Shown in pieces: positions 37,903 to 56,420 of a stretch of 64,000 nucleotides of DNA. Position numbers and translations under genes: made by a program. Under the pieces are notes generated by a model. It ran no database searches and was not told the origin of the DNA. It was given only the letters and a program-made list of their open reading frames with translations. The stretch is from Oryzias latipes (Eukaryota; Chordata; Actinopteri; Beloniformes; Adrianichthyidae). Location of the stretch: positions 3,813,240 through 3,877,239 of the forward strand of contig NC_019859.2 of NCBI RefSeq assembly GCF_002234675.1, written 5' to 3'. Each line of letters opens with the position of its first letter. Within the stretch, counting starts at the first letter, position 1.

Positions 37903-38990
37903 ACAAGGATACATCTGATAATTAAAAAATCATGTGATGCATGAGGGTTTTCAATGCCTAATGAAGAATTTGTGTGGGAACATTTCTGGATGCTTCAAAA
38001 AAAAAGCAAAAAAAAAGTAAAAGCTCTTGGAAGGTTCTTGCCTAATCAAAGCCAAGGGAGCATTTGGACAAGCTCCATGAAGCTGGCTGGAGAAGCATTT
38101 GTCCTCTGCAGGGGAGGGGTTCAGAAACAAAATACATCTGCCATTTTGTTGTTGTTCTATGGAGAGAAAATGTAAAACCTGCAGGTCGAGCCAGAAACCA
38201 TCCGGATGAAAGCGCTTAGGTTAACCACAGAAAAATAAAGCTCACAGACTGATTTTACAACTCATTGGAGTCCAGATCCTTTCCAACTGCACTTTATCAG
38301 AAAGACTTTAAATAAAAGGTGTAATTTCAGTTATGACTGGATGAAACACAGGAGGAGAAAAGTTTTTTTTTTTCTTTCACACAGCAGGACTGCAGATGAT
38401 TTCTCAGCAGCACTGATGAGAGAAGCGTGGGAACTGAAGCCACTCACACCAGCATATAGTGATCACAGCAATTTAATCCAAACTATGATTCATGTGAAAA
38501 CCGCTCGGTCGGAACTTCAAATCATCCAAGATGGAATGATGCTTTTAATTTTATTGGTGAAATGGAAAACAGAGCAATGTCTCCAAAGCCAGAATGATAC
38601 GTTTAAAAAGCCCAGAAAAGAGCCAGCGTGAAGAGCAACATGAAGAACGTTCAAGCAGTTTCTCAAAATAGTCCTCGTGATATGACCACAATGAACCGTG
38701 ACCTCAATGACCCCCAGGATCCAGAGAGATCAGGCAATCATGTGACTTTAATGACTTGCAAATGTCAATGTTCCTAAGCTCTTTCACAGTCGGTTGGGAA
38801 AGACTAAGCCCTTTAGGCGAAAGGTCTGAGGCAGACTCAACTATCAGGCTGAGGTAGGTTGTTTCCTGGAGCACCTAATGGTCTGCCGTAAAGGCCAAAA
38901 AAAACTTTTTTTTTTTTTATTTTCTGTGAAAGATACAAACATATTATTTTTCATTAGTGCACTAAAAAAGGATCAGACTTTACATTGGAA
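37903..38990. other. No gene seen
   Basis: Open frames of 73-96 codons at 37954 and 38341 lack similarity. Nothing supportable. Confidence 0.5.
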
Positions 38991-39360
38991 CGTAAAGAAC
39001 CACTCTGATGGAAATAAGGTTTTGGGTGTTTTTAAAGTGTTCTTGTGGCGTTTTTCTGGTGATGGAGACCCAATATTAGTAAAAAATAAGCTTAAAATTA
39101 GATTTTTTTAAAATACTTCTTTAATCATATCACTGTAAAAAGGGAGCTGACAAAAATGCAGTTTGAAAAAGAGTTTATTTGTGATGTAGAAAACACGCTG
39201 CAGGCCACAAGCTCCCTGCTCTGAGCTGACAGGAAGGAGAAGGGGGCGGGGTTGCTCTGCACCAAAAGTCCCGCCCACAACGCAGAGGCAGATTTCGAAT
39301 GAATTACTGCCGCTCTGCAGGAGCCATGTCCTAGAAAATGGCACACATTTTTTCTTTATT
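38991..39360 (-). repeat. Family A repeat, copy 9 (truncated)
   Basis: Starts CGTAAAGAACCACTCTGATG. Contains TGCAGGCCACAAGCTCCCTG, GGGGTTGCTCTGCACCAAAA and AGTCCCGCCCACAAC. The terminal TCAAAAGATGATC end is absent. The overlapping 70-residue ORFs are shadows. Confidence 0.78.
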
Positions 39361-40189
39361 AAATCCTTACTTATTTTTTCATTATTTATCTTTCAGTCCA
39401 CCTTTCTTCATCCTGATTGGCTGTAGACTCCGTTAATCAATCTCCACCGTGCCTCCTGAGCAGAACCCATGCAATTTGCCAAATTTACATAAATCGCAAT
39501 CAGATCTTTGTTTTCATTCTACAATACTATACCTATTTTTCCATGAAAGTCTGAATTTTGAGAGTTTAAACAAGAAGGAAAAGTGTGAAAGTGTTCATGT
39601 CTGTTTGACAAAAGGTCTGTAGCCTGTAGTGATGAGTTCTACAGCCTAAAAACATCTGGACTTGTTGTCAAAATTGCACTTATCACAGGTACTTTTTAGC
39701 ACGTAATTCTTGCGATAAATAAGGAGCCACTGTACCCTAAAAAATAAAATCTTAGGTTCAATCTGGATTGTTTTCTTTTTTCTTGTCCAAAATGCATTGC
39801 AACGAATCTTTACTCTACATTTGAAAAGACTAATACTAACACTGAGTGATTGCACAAAAAACCTAACAAAAGTGGTGGTTAGATTTGTTCGGATTTTTTT
39901 TTTCCTTTTGGCTGCCCTCTTCATAGGTTACCGCAGCAAATCCCACATTATTTGGCTTCATTTTTACAGCAGGAGCCCTTTGTGGCCCACTCTTCATGCA
40001 TTTACTCAGACTTTGAACATGGAAAGCACTGGAGAATGTAGTAACTTTCCCCACCAAGTGGCAACAGCCCAGGCAGTCTCAGACTCATAGTGTTAATCTG
40101 AGTTTTCAAAAAAAAAAAAAGTTTTGAAGGTTTTTTCAGGACTATTTGCACTTCTCCAGAAATCCTCTCGGAAATGTGATTGCAAAACT

Positions 40190-40440
40190 GCGTAGGTCAA
40201 TATTTCTGAATGAGCTCATCAGCAGAAGCCTTGTCGCCGCACGCCGCTTCCCCGGTGGCTCGTCCTCGTTATCACTGACCCTCTCAGCCAAATTACCCGC
40301 CTTCCTCCCCTCCCCTCCCTCTCAGGGTCCTCTCATCCTCAGATGCTGCCACCGCTCAATCAGGCGGGATACGGGCACGTAACCATAGTGACCGCAGCCT
40401 GCGAAAGAGAAATGCTAATGCGGGGGACTTTTGAAGGACA
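40190..40440 (+). promoter_or_regulatory. GC/CpG-rich segment, possible promoter
   Basis: This 250-base stretch (GCCGCACGCCGC, C-rich tract at 40303-40325, CCACCGCTCAATC with an inverted CCAAT-like motif, CACGTAAC, AGTGACCGC) contrasts with the AT-rich DNA on both sides. It immediately precedes a well-placed ATG at 40441. It is the best promoter-like island left of tomm20, but promoter function is inferred from composition only. Confidence 0.35.
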
Positions 40441-43059
40441 ATGGATGCAGAAGTGATCCTCAGGAAGAAAGATCTACGGGGGCGGATGAAGCAGTTTGAG
40501 TGTCAAGGACTCGTAGGAGATGTCCTCACAGGTGGGTCACAGGTGTTCTGTGCACAGATCAAATGAAATAATTCTCAAACATAAGATGTCACGCTGCTTT
40601 GTTCACTTTAGCTTGTTTTTAAAACAAGTTCCAATTAGGTGTGTGATACAATCTTACAGCAGAGATGAATTTATTGCAATTAATGCAGACTTAATGCAAA
40701 TAAGTGTTTTCACATGGCTTAAAAAAAGAGAAATATAACCTTGCAATAACATTTTGTTTAAAATAAAAGGTTACATTTTGTCTCTTGACAGATTTGGAAG
40801 GCATGAAAAAAACAATGAGAATGTTTTCATATAAATACAAGAGATGACTCCACCCACATCATAGAAAAACCCTCCTGCTGGATCCATCTTTCACTAAAAT
40901 CTGTTTTTGGAGGACTCAGATACAGGGGAAAGGAGACAAATGCAAGGAAGGGGACAGAAAAAGCAAAAAATACAAAACAAGAAGAAGGTTGAATACTGAT
41001 AAGTAGCATTTGCTGATATTATAGAACATCTTGTTGGAGATTCAGATCATTGATGGCACAACTGGGTGTGGAGAGACTAATAAAGGACGTTTTTTTTCTC
41101 ATTTAACCCCAGAAGATTTTGAGGTTTGAATAGATTGTAGCCATTATGTATTTTAAATTGACTAGTTGAGGGTTTAGGTTTTCAAACTGTCAAATTACGT
41201 TGGCTTGTTTTAATCGTATTACAATCAAGTGAAAAATGTTCTAATAGCATTTTTGAAAAACTGTTACAGGATGTTATAGTTGCATGGAAAACATTTTATG
41301 GTGACATTTGTGTAAATTTCTCCACTAAAATACTGTCTGTTCGGTGAATCATGCTTTTTAAATTATTATTTCTTCAAGCAAATTCCTATTCAATTATTTG
41401 TTCACTTCACTCTGCATTAAGACGCCCAAGTTCTACAGTCTTTACTTCTATCAGTCCTATAAGTCTTATGGTAAATATGAACTGCATTGCATGTGTGTTT
41501 TCTACCTTTGTGTTCATAAACCCTTTTTTCAACATGTGTTGTGTCAGACAAACCTTGGTGAATGTGGAAGCCTGTTCTTCCATCAGACAGCAGCTCGGTG
41601 GGCTTTTCTGTGTCTGGAGGCAGCTGCTGAGGAAACTCTCCTTGGCAACCAGTCGTCATGGAAAGAATCAAGTCTGCGCTGTGATTGGTGGTGAGCTGCA
41701 CTTGTAGGTGTCTGTATGGACACAGTGTTACATAACAGCTGTGTGTTCGGTTCAGGCTTATTGTGTAGGTGCTGTGCTCCCAACATAGTACAGAATGACA
41801 CATAAATAGAAACCTCTGTTAGACGGTTTGTTATGTCATGATGCACTTTTTTAAATATTTACAACAAAACTGCACCGACAAACTATGTTTTTTAAAGTAG
41901 TAGATGGTTTGGACGAGCTTTTATTCTCAAAGGCATCTCTATTCTTTTGTCTTGTTTTTCTATATCTCGATGATGCTACCATAAGAAGATTGCACATTAC
42001 TAAAATAAATTACATTTTATAAATATGTGCTTTAGAATGAAGCTTCGTTTACTCTTCAGTTTAAATATTCACTTAGTTTGAGATCAAAGGGGTTTGTTGG
42101 CGCCTATCAGAGCTTTCATCCAGTCGGCTGACGGGCGCACCCAGCAGAGGTCACCTCACCACATCAGGGCCAAAAAGGATTGAACGACACACCCCTCAGA
42201 GCAGCTTCCGACTAATTAATCAACCCGACATGCGTGTTTTTCCGACAGCCTGAAGGCGACAGAACACCCAGAAAAAGCTGCACATGCATGAGAAGGACAG
42301 GCAAACTCCACCCTGAAATGGTTGGACTTGACTTCCATGTGAGGTGAGGGCACGGTGCACCTGTCAGCGTCTGTCTGTTAAAAGGTGGCTGCCAGTTTTC
42401 GTTTGTTTCTGTGTTAAACGTGACTGTGCGTGTTTGTGACCACATCCGTTTCTGTCGCCATATGCTCAACAGTGGGTCTGTGAAGGTAATTCATGCACGG
42501 CATGCCAACACATTTGGTTTCTGCTGGTTGCTATGGCAGCGTGAAAATTTAAATTCAGTTCACCCCACACACCCCAAAAAAAAGTGCAGATTCTCCACAG
42601 AGGTCGTCTTGAAAAGCTACACTGAGAACATCAAAAAAATAAAATAAAAAAGAGCAAAAACTAAAACTCTTCATGGCTGTTTGGATCCACTTCATTTCAA
42701 ACCATGAAGGTTGTTTTCAGACAATTCGGTCCTTTTTGAGTGACAAATCACTAGGGAGAGTATTCTGTGTGTTCGTTGTACTTGGTATGAACTCTGGAGA
42801 GGAACAGCTCACTCTTAATGGAAGACAAAGAAAAACTGTACCGCAGAACCAGACTCTGTGAGGGGAACACCGTCCAATTGGGGTCAGGGAGGACAAAAAG
42901 CCTCCAACATAATTTTCCAAACTGTCTTACATACCCACTCTTTGTGGGAAAATTGTTGTTTTTGGTGTTTTTTACAAGTTCCTGCAGTATTTTTGTGATT
43001 GTGGGTGACAACTATGACATATATTAAACTGGAAATTGCAATTCTGACTACTTTTTTAT

Positions 43060-43478
43060 TAAAATTGTTCTGGATCAGCAGCAGACAAAAGAATGCTGCA
43101 GATAAAAAGGTTGCCTTTGTGACATAGAAAACACGCTGGGTGGGCCACAAGCTCCCTGCTCCGCTCCATTCTGGTGCCTCCATGAACATCTTTGTTTTTG
43201 CCTGGATAGCTTCTATTTTACTTGCCCTTTTTTTTACACTACGAATGTTAGGGAGAGTGCTTAAATAAAGAGCTCTCAGCAATGACAATGGAAATTGGGG
43301 GTGGGGTTGCTCTGCGCCAGTGGTCCCGTCCACAACTTGAAAGCGAATTTCTAATCAACTACTGCTGCTCTGCTGAAAATATGTCCTATAAAACAACAAA
43401 TGTTTTTAAAAAAATCTTTCCTAAAAGCTGCATATACATAATTGAAAGATCAAAAGATGATCGGAGTGAGACTTTAAA
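43060..43478 (-). repeat. Family A repeat, copy 10
   Basis: Ends GATCAAAAGATGATCGGAGT. Contains GGGCCACAAGCTCCCTGCTC and GGGTTGCTCTGCGCCAGTGG. The longest open frame of the window (149 codons, minus strand, 42884-43333) lies mostly in this repeat and is not a gene. Confidence 0.8.
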
Positions 43479-43489
43479 CCCCTTTCAGA

Positions 43490-43580
43490 GTAACAAAGTT
43501 GCTGGAGCCTGTCCCAGAGACTGTGGGGGTACAGCCGGGACAGGTTGCCAGTCTGTCACAGAGCTAACTGCACCGGTGAC
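43490..43580 (+). repeat. Fragment of the common teleost repeat
   Basis: AGTTGCTGGAGCCTGTCCCA…GACAGGTTGCCAGTCTGTCACAGAG is the same family as 17795-17900, directly beside a family A copy. Confidence 0.6.
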
Positions 43581-44789
43581 ATATACATTTGCAGATTATA
43601 GAGGACAGAAAAACTGCTCATCCTAAAATGCCCCCAAAGGGATTGGTGTTAGGTCTGTATGACAGACATATACACACTCTGTTTGACATCAATGATCCCT
43701 GTTGTCACTCAATGGATTCTGACTGGAAAATGTCTTTCATTTCTTCCTTTTACACACAGCAAACAGATTTGCATCTTAAATTTGAAATCAAATCTTTAAA
43801 ATCTTTCAGAAAATGTCTATCTAGAAAACTCAAAATTTGATCGGAGCATGCAAAATGATTCTATCCCACTGAACATTCGCTCACCTGGTCTTTACATGGT
43901 GTGTACCATGTGGTTAAACTTTGGCCTTCAAAGCTGGATCCGTATGGGGTCTTCAGGGGCCCCAGCTGTGACTGTGCACGGAGGGCCGAAGAAGCACCAA
44001 CCTAGTAATAAAATGAAGTCTATCTAAGCTGATTGCTGCAGCCCAAATAAGCATTATTCATTTTTCTTATGGTTTCCATATGCTTTCACCACATAAAGCG
44101 CTCATGCTGCCAAATTCACATAGGACCCCCATTTGTCTCCATCTGCAACTCAAGTCCACTTCTGTTTGGTTGGGAGGCTTGGCTATGATGCCCACACACA
44201 CATGTTGGCTGATGTTCCTACAATGACCACCATTGTTGGGGTTTTGCACAAACTAGGAAACCTGAGCTTTGGCCACCATTTCCTCTGATTGTTTTAACAG
44301 AAAGAGGTTTGTAACTGTGAGTTCCCATTTGTTATTGAATGCAACAAAAGTAAGATAAAGTTCTCAACGAATGTTGCTCCTGCAGTCAATCATTTTGACC
44401 ATTTGAGGTCAAAAACTTAAACAAAAATGGAGCAGAAGTGAATTGGGTCACAAACATTCACTCCAGAGCTCTGGCGGTTGCATAAAACTATCCAGTAGAG
44501 AAACGAGATCAAACACTGAGCCTCTGAGCCGATGAAGGCTCCACTTTCCATATGTTATGTAACTTGTTTAAAGTGCCAATCCTGCATTCCTTCCACAGTA
44601 GAAAATGCTTATTTTACATTTTCACATTATGTCCCTCCACCATCCTGCTTGTGTATCTGTGGAGATGTATACAGTTGTGTGTCTTGGTTTGTCTCAGCTG
44701 TCCTTATGTGTGGATACGGGCTGTCTGCGGGCGAAACATTTGGCAAACCTGTACAGGTTACGTAGGTGGCTCACATCAAAATTTAGGAT

Positions 44790-45240
44790 CGTAGACCACT
44801 GGATGAGGCCGTAGAGAGAAAATGTTCATGCGCATTTTTTCTAGACGGCATGCTGTTGGCTACAGGTCGTAGCGAATACTTAACACAGGTAAGGAAAGGT
44901 GAAGTATGTGAGACACAGGCACGTCGTATGAATTTTGCCTTTTTCGACCTCACACAGGGGTTATTCACTTGAGTAGTGCACGCTCCTTACGCCCCTGAGT
45001 ATGTAGCCTGACTGTTAGCAATAAAGGAAATTAAACAGAGTGTAGTTTGTGTGGGTGTCTTATGGGCAGTTATGTATCAGCATTTTTGCGCAATCAGTAA
45101 AGAGCAAGTATGTGCACCTCAGTACCTGTACGTCATAAGTGCGTGCAACTTACATCATCCTTACAAATACTCAACGATCCATTCACTACACTCACGATAA
45201 TGGTACGTAACATTTTCATGACGTCCCTTAAGATGGCCAC
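44790..45240 (-). repeat. Family E repeat, copy 2
   Basis: AGAGAAAATGTTCATGCGCA, CTACAGGTCGTAGCGAATAC and CAGGTAAGGAAAGGTGAAG correspond to the reverse complement of 15380-15470. The rest (CACACAGGGGTTATTCACTT etc.) is rich in CGTACG-like motifs and codes for nothing evident. Confidence 0.4.
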
Positions 45241-46794
45241 ACGGGCTTCAAAAGGTACTGGGCACTCCTCTCTACAATCCTATGTATAGGCAACCCAAAA
45301 ACCCACAGCATCCATACGTGCCAACATTCACACAGGGGCGTTTGACAAAGGCTAAATATTGTCTTTGGATTTCTCTTCTGCTTTTCCAGCTTCTTTACAG
45401 TGGTACTTCGAGCAGCAGCGATAGTCGCCTTTCGAGGAGCTTTCTTCTCAACGGTAACTCCAAGCATCCATCGTCCTCATGTTCCTCCTTCTCCTGCCGT
45501 GTCCTCTGTGCCTGACCAGAAGAACGTTTCAAATAATTGCAGACAGTGGAGCGCTGTAATTTCAGTCTCTCTCTTCCAGTTGGTGGTTTGACAATAAAAG
45601 GATGCTGCACCTGGAGAGTGCATACAGTCGGTAATGGATCAGGGATCAGGTAAAAATAACTGGGGATGCAGAGTGAGGGGGGCAGACACATGATTCCATC
45701 CCCCTGAAGCTGCCAGGCCTGTGGTTTCATCTGAACCTTTGCTGCTCTGTGAGATGAGCGGATACAGATTTTTTTTTCCCTGGAAAACAACGCTTTGAAC
45801 TCAGGTTTGCCTTTCTCTGAAAGACACAGCCGTGCTTCAGATTGAGTTCAGATGTGTAGTGCAGTTGGCAGCTCTTGCTCTGTTATTCAATCCAGAAGTG
45901 ATGAATAACGGCTATAAGTGTTTTATGACAAGCAAAAGAGGTGGACTGAGGCATTCTTTACCGTTTTTCTCCATTGAATTGGCTCATTTCTTAAACCTGA
46001 AATGACATTCTCAAAACTAAATGGACAAATCTCCAAACTAACTTGTACTTGTTCACAACAGAAAGTAATTTCTCATTGCTTTCATCCATTTAAATTGTCT
46101 TAATCTAAGTCTCAAGTGTGTCGGGGGTTTTGTACAAGTAGTATAGAGTTAGCCCAATGAACCCATGTATGGCACATTCTATAATTACTTAGATCTTGTT
46201 GATCTAAACTGAATAGCCAATTATCAGTCTAATGACCATTCTTTTCAAAACATGTCAGCAAGGATTCAGTGTGGGAGCCGTCATATGCACAATCATTTTT
46301 TTCAATTTTCAAAATTAGTCCAGAAAATTGTATGAACAACAAACATGCATTTCTTGTTAAGTTTAAGACAATTATTGACGCTCAGGTGAAATGAAAACTT
46401 CACTGATGAATGAAGAGTTTTCCAGTCAGCCGGTTAGTTCTGTTACCTCTATGATGGTGAATCCTGCCAAACATATAAAAATGGGCCAGGGCCATTCGTA
46501 GTATGAGCATGGATGTACCTCACCAACAAAATGAGCACAGTCAACATCCTGCTGGAAGAAGGAGAAGATGAGCAGCAGAAGAGGAGCAGGAGGAGTGAGG
46601 ATGTGTTGTGGTGGAATAAGAGGTCTCTGCTTCAAGTGATGGATGTTGCATGTGAGAACATCGCAGGGGATCAGGATGGTGGGGCATTTACGTCTTTTCT
46701 TCCTTCGCTGCATTGGAAGGAAAATATCCACTGCCATGTAGATAAAAAATCTCTGGCCAAATAGAGAGGAGCGAGTGGCTGGACAGAAGCATGA
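45241..46794. other. No gene supported; weak exon-like segment at 45370
   Basis: 45391-45451 is bounded by an acceptor-like TTTTCCAG and a donor-like GGTAACTCC and is open (LLYSGTSSSSDSRLSRSFLL), but both strands are open here and no family is recognised. The 126-codon minus frame at 46426-46806 has no recognisable domain. Confidence 0.35.
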
Positions 46795-47125
46795 AGACTT
46801 GGCCAATCAGGAGTGAGCTTATTGGAAGTCAACACCCATAGCACTTGAAAAATCTGGCAATCAAAGGTTTTTCAACCCTGGACGAAGGGGACGCCTACTT
46901 TTATTGAGCATCTGATTCATCAGATTATAACTTGAACAATTTGAACATTAAAAAAAAAGGTATCGGAGCAAGAATGGTTATTCTGAACAATAGAATGACT
47001 GAATAACAGCTGTTTGTTTCTCCATGAAAGAAAATGGGATTTTGGCTTCTTAGAGCCAGCTGGTACTTCCTGTTTGGAGCACCAGGGGGTAGAGGTCACA
47101 CAGTCCCGTTTTTATGTACAGCCAA
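46795..47125 (-). repeat. Family C MITE-like repeat, copy 4
   Basis: Contains CAGGAGTGAGCTTATTGGAA (as in copy 1), AACAGCTGTTTGTTTCTCCA and CTTCCTGTTTGGAG, ending GTACAGCCAATGGCG. Inverted relative to copies 2 and 3. Confidence 0.7.
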
Positions 47126-47999
47126 TGGCGTGTACTTACAGGATACTACTATAGCACTATCCCAAAATGCTTTGCCATCACACGTCTCATTCACCCATGT
47201 ACACACACGTTGACGTACTGATGGTGACAGAGCTGCCAGTGCTACCAGATCATCTGGAATGTGGGGTGTAGTGTCTTGCCCAAGGACACTTTGGCACATG
47301 GGCGAGCAAAGCGAGAACAAACCTGCAACCTTCCAATCTGTACCACAGAGATAGAGGAAATCAATCACATCTGATCACAGAGCTACTGTTGACACGCTAA
47401 GGAGTAAAGCTGATTTGTGAGAGTGCGGATACCTTCTGGTCGATCTGAAAGGTTCAGAGGTTACTGGGTCAAACAGTCCCAGGAGTTGAGCAGACAGATT
47501 GTCGCACAGAGAGGATTTGGTTTCCGCTTCACCACGCTCAAGCAGCTCAGGAGCAACATCCCAGCCAGACGTCTCCTTTTCATTGGATAATAAAAGAAAA
47601 GGAGACGGATATTAATGGTGTTAGCCAAAAACTGAATAGCAAATCATGAAAAAAAAAACCTTTTTGTACTTTACAAGAAAAAAGGTTTAACTTACGATGA
47701 AAACAAAACAAATTAGAGCAGAGTTTTGGGCGGAACCTAAAGTTAATAATGAATAATCAAAACAGAGATTATTGTAGAGACACCATAACTTTAAATCACT
47801 ACTTAAATGCAGGTTTACACAGCAAAACACAAAGCAGACCAAAGGACAAAGTTCAAAGTATCAGCATTCCTACTAGAGAAAGGTTGCAGCTCATTTTAAT
47901 TTGCAACTTATCTTTGTTTTGTACAATTTTCCTAAAGGTACAATTTTTTACAAAGTTACAAAAATCAAAGTTCGATTTTAAAAAATCATCCACACTGCC
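47126..47999. other. No gene supported; open segment near 47410-47590
   Basis: A plus-strand frame of about 60 codons ending near 47590 (FRGYWVKQSQELSRQ, GFRFTTLKQLRSNIPARRLL) looks protein-like, but it has no ATG, no clear acceptor and no known relative. It may be a decayed mobile-element gene. Confidence 0.3.
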
Positions 48000-48520
48000 T
48001 TTGGAAATGCATGTTCAAGCATCCACTTGCAATGAAAAGTAGAAGCATGTAAACACATGCTTTGGACTTCTGCGCTTCACACGTAGCAGCACCAGTTTTT
48101 AGGACCATTTTGGGGCTCTAAGTACAAGCTGCGTGGTCACTGAACACGTGTTGAAGGTTAGACCAGGTCGAACTTTGACCAATCAGGGACTTGGATTTGA
48201 TAGTGACCCATTTATTTATTTATTTATGCCTTTAATTCACAATAGTGCCAAATATTTGAAAATTGATTGTGGATAAGAAATTAATATGTGTAGTTTTGCT
48301 GGAACTTCCCGACATCAAGTCTTTTAAATATCGGAATAGAGCTGTGAAAGAAAAAGCAAGATTTGCGAGGTTTGTACCTCCCGACATCTCACACCAAGCC
48401 TCCTCCAACTGTAGGTGGCGGACATGCACTAGTAAACAGTAGAAAAAGAAAAAGAAGGAAAAGCTCCTCCCTGCTTGTCCAGTGTGAACACTGTGGGTCA
48501 TGTGCGTGTTAATGAACCTG
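48000..48520 (+). repeat. Family D repeat, copy 2
   Basis: Same orientation as the copy at 24465. Shared blocks AAGGTTAGACCAGGTCG, TTTGACCAATCAGGGACTTGG, GACATCAAGTCTTTTAAATA, CCAAGCCTCCTCCAACTGTA, CATGCACTAGTA and CCAGTGTGAACACTG. Includes a (TTTA)n stretch at 48209-48228. Confidence 0.7.
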
Positions 48521-49429
48521 CGTTTAGCTAGTACTTGTGTTGTGTCTGTAGCTTCAGAGAAGGGGTTTTCCACAATCATACTGTAAGTGAAAGTATAAAG
48601 TGAGCTCATAAATACTGTTCTTCCTAAAGGTACTCAGTTAAGTAACTACGTGAAGGTAACTGTGACTGTATGCAGTCTGTGTATTATTTAGGTTTTACTG
48701 GAATAAGAATCTGATTGTTGCTGGTTATTACTGAAAAAACCCCAAAGACTTCAAAGGTCTTTTTACACCCTAATAAATTATTTTTGTTTTTGTTGTTTTC
48801 TTTTAGGAACTGTATTTGGCAAAAAATCAAATCAAATCAATGTCTCAAACATTTTTCTTTACAAATTTTAGATAATATTTGATTTAAATATCTATCGGAT
48901 TTCCATATGTCAGCCCCAAACAGCAGTTGCTTTGGACATTAGTGAACACAATAATAAAAACATGAGCACACTGAGGGGACAATGCTAAAATATGATCAAT
49001 TAAAAACCAAATCATCCACATTTATGCCATGTTGGTGTTTGAATTTCATTGACAGATTCCACTTTGTGTCATCACGCACCTCTCATCCTCTCTGTCTGTG
49101 CAGGCTTGGGCCTGCTGGCAGTCGTCAGAGGAGGCTTCACACGGAGAGCCGCCATCTGTGGAGAACAGGATGCTGCCAAAGCAAACACACTTCACACACA
49201 TGCCAGGAAGCACCGAAGATACACCGAAAGAAAAGAGATATGTCAAGCTACACTTGAATAACATGGAGACTATCTGATACACAGACACTGGGTTTAGAAC
49301 TGTCCAAAAAATACATTCAAATGAAATATACTGGGGTTTAAATGGCAGCAAATGGAGAAAAACTGAAAATAATTTGATGAAATGACTTACAAAAAATGAA
49401 TTAATAAATAAAAGAAAAAAGTAACTGAG

Positions 49430-50359
49430 TGTAAAATGTCAGATTATCAGTTTATTTTTCTTAGTAAAACAGGGTGGTTTGCATTTGATGCTTCAGAGGA
49501 GTCAGGTACAAGTCAGTCGTCGGCTGTATTAAATAACCGAAGCTGATCTTCTCACACTAACAGTAAACAGTCCTTCCTGCTGTGTGAATGGACTCTGAAA
49601 GTGCATGAGGCTGCCACAGTTTTGTGGTGCACCCAGAAAGATGCACACTCTCTGATTTCACTGTTGTGTAACGTTCATTCATGCTGGAGTCGGTGAGCTG
49701 TCTTTTTAAATCCTGAAAACACACAGGCCTCAGCGTATTAAGATATCACAGTCTGACAGGATGTAGACCCTGCACATGCACAGCTGGTAAAACTGTATTT
49801 GTGCATTAATGCATGTGTGTGTGCACTGTGACCTCTGCAATAGAACCACAGCTACCCCTGCTGGAAGATCGCAGACATTCTCCTCTCCTCATCAGATTCA
49901 ACATTTCTCGCAGAATAATTTTTTTCTTAGACTGGAAACAAAAGGTTTAATGCATTTCAAAGAGTTGTATTTATATGTAGTCTGTATATGATATATCATT
50001 TGTATACACAATGTGCATTTTTATAGCAGACCCATTACATAAGAAACAAGAGTAAATGGTTCAGCTTGCTGTGTCACACTACTCTATCTACTGCCACCTG
50101 GTGGGATAGTTAAAATGTGTGTAATTCTTGTAATCAATTATATTATTATGGTAGCTACTAATATTATAATTAATTTAAAACGTGTTGAATAAATAAATAC
50201 TTTAATTTTTACTATTTAATTTTTATTTTTGATGTTATTCTAAAATAAGTATAAACGTAATGACTTATTTGCCTTACACGTATGATGGCTCTGAAATATA
50301 TGCCACAAATTGTTGATTTAAACTTTTAAAACACGACAAAATACCCTATTTCTGTGCAT
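49430..50359. other. No gene seen
   Basis: AT-rich upstream flank of tomm20, no recognised feature. Confidence 0.55.
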
Positions 50360-55948
<5,589 letters not shown>

Positions 55949-56420
55949 GGAAGCGGATCGTCCTGCTTGTCCTCCTCTTCCTCACGTGCACCTTCTTCCA
56001 TCCTAAACAGCCTGCCAGCCCGGTGACTCCACTGCTCCGGCCATCACTTCCCACCAGGACGGAACAAAGGGATTTAGATTTTTATGCTGTCAGTGTCGGT
56101 TATTTTAAACATTACATACCCGTTTTGGGGTATCAGGAAAAAAAATCATGCGTTTAATTTGATGTTCACGCACGCAGACGTTTGGAAACGGCAGGAAGGC
56201 GTTTATAACTGGACTCCCTCCCTCAGGGTGGGAGTAGGAAACATCCTGAATGCAACGTTCTGAAGGATTTACTCAGCCTGACATGTTTGTTCCAACCGTC
56301 TACACCACGATATCAACTGTTGTGCCGCAGAAACCGATTCATCCGGATACTTTGAGTATTTATTATCAGTTATTGTTACGTTCAACTTGAAAACGCTTTT
56401 TTAAAGTGATTTAAAAAAAA

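Larger units (their letters stand above)
40441..49261 (+). other. Candidate unrecognised gene: first exon 40441-40531 and possible last exon 49104-49261
   Basis: I do not recognise this. At 40441 an ATG in good context (GGACAATGG) opens 30 codons starting MDAEVILRKKDLRGR and ends at a GTGGGT donor, phase 1. The preceding 250 bases are CpG-rich for this region (40190-40440), like a promoter. A segment at 49104 has a good acceptor (TCTGTCTGTGCAG), starts in phase 1, stays open for 51 codons (LGLLAVVRGGFTRR...) to a stop at 49261, and has AATAAA at 49403 and 49407. Joined directly they would give about 82 residues. A third splice-bounded open segment, 41548-41690 (…IRQQLGGLFCVWRQLLRKL…), fits the last exon in phase but not the first, so another exon would be needed. 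All three frames of the last segment are open, which weakens the case. Transcript data would decide. Confidence 0.3.

Noticed and set aside
42884-43333. 149-codon minus-strand frame, the longest in the window
   Set aside because: It lies largely in family A repeat copy 10; the other copies break the same frame.
46426-46806. 126-codon minus-strand frame
   Set aside because: No recognisable domain, and the opposite strand is also open.
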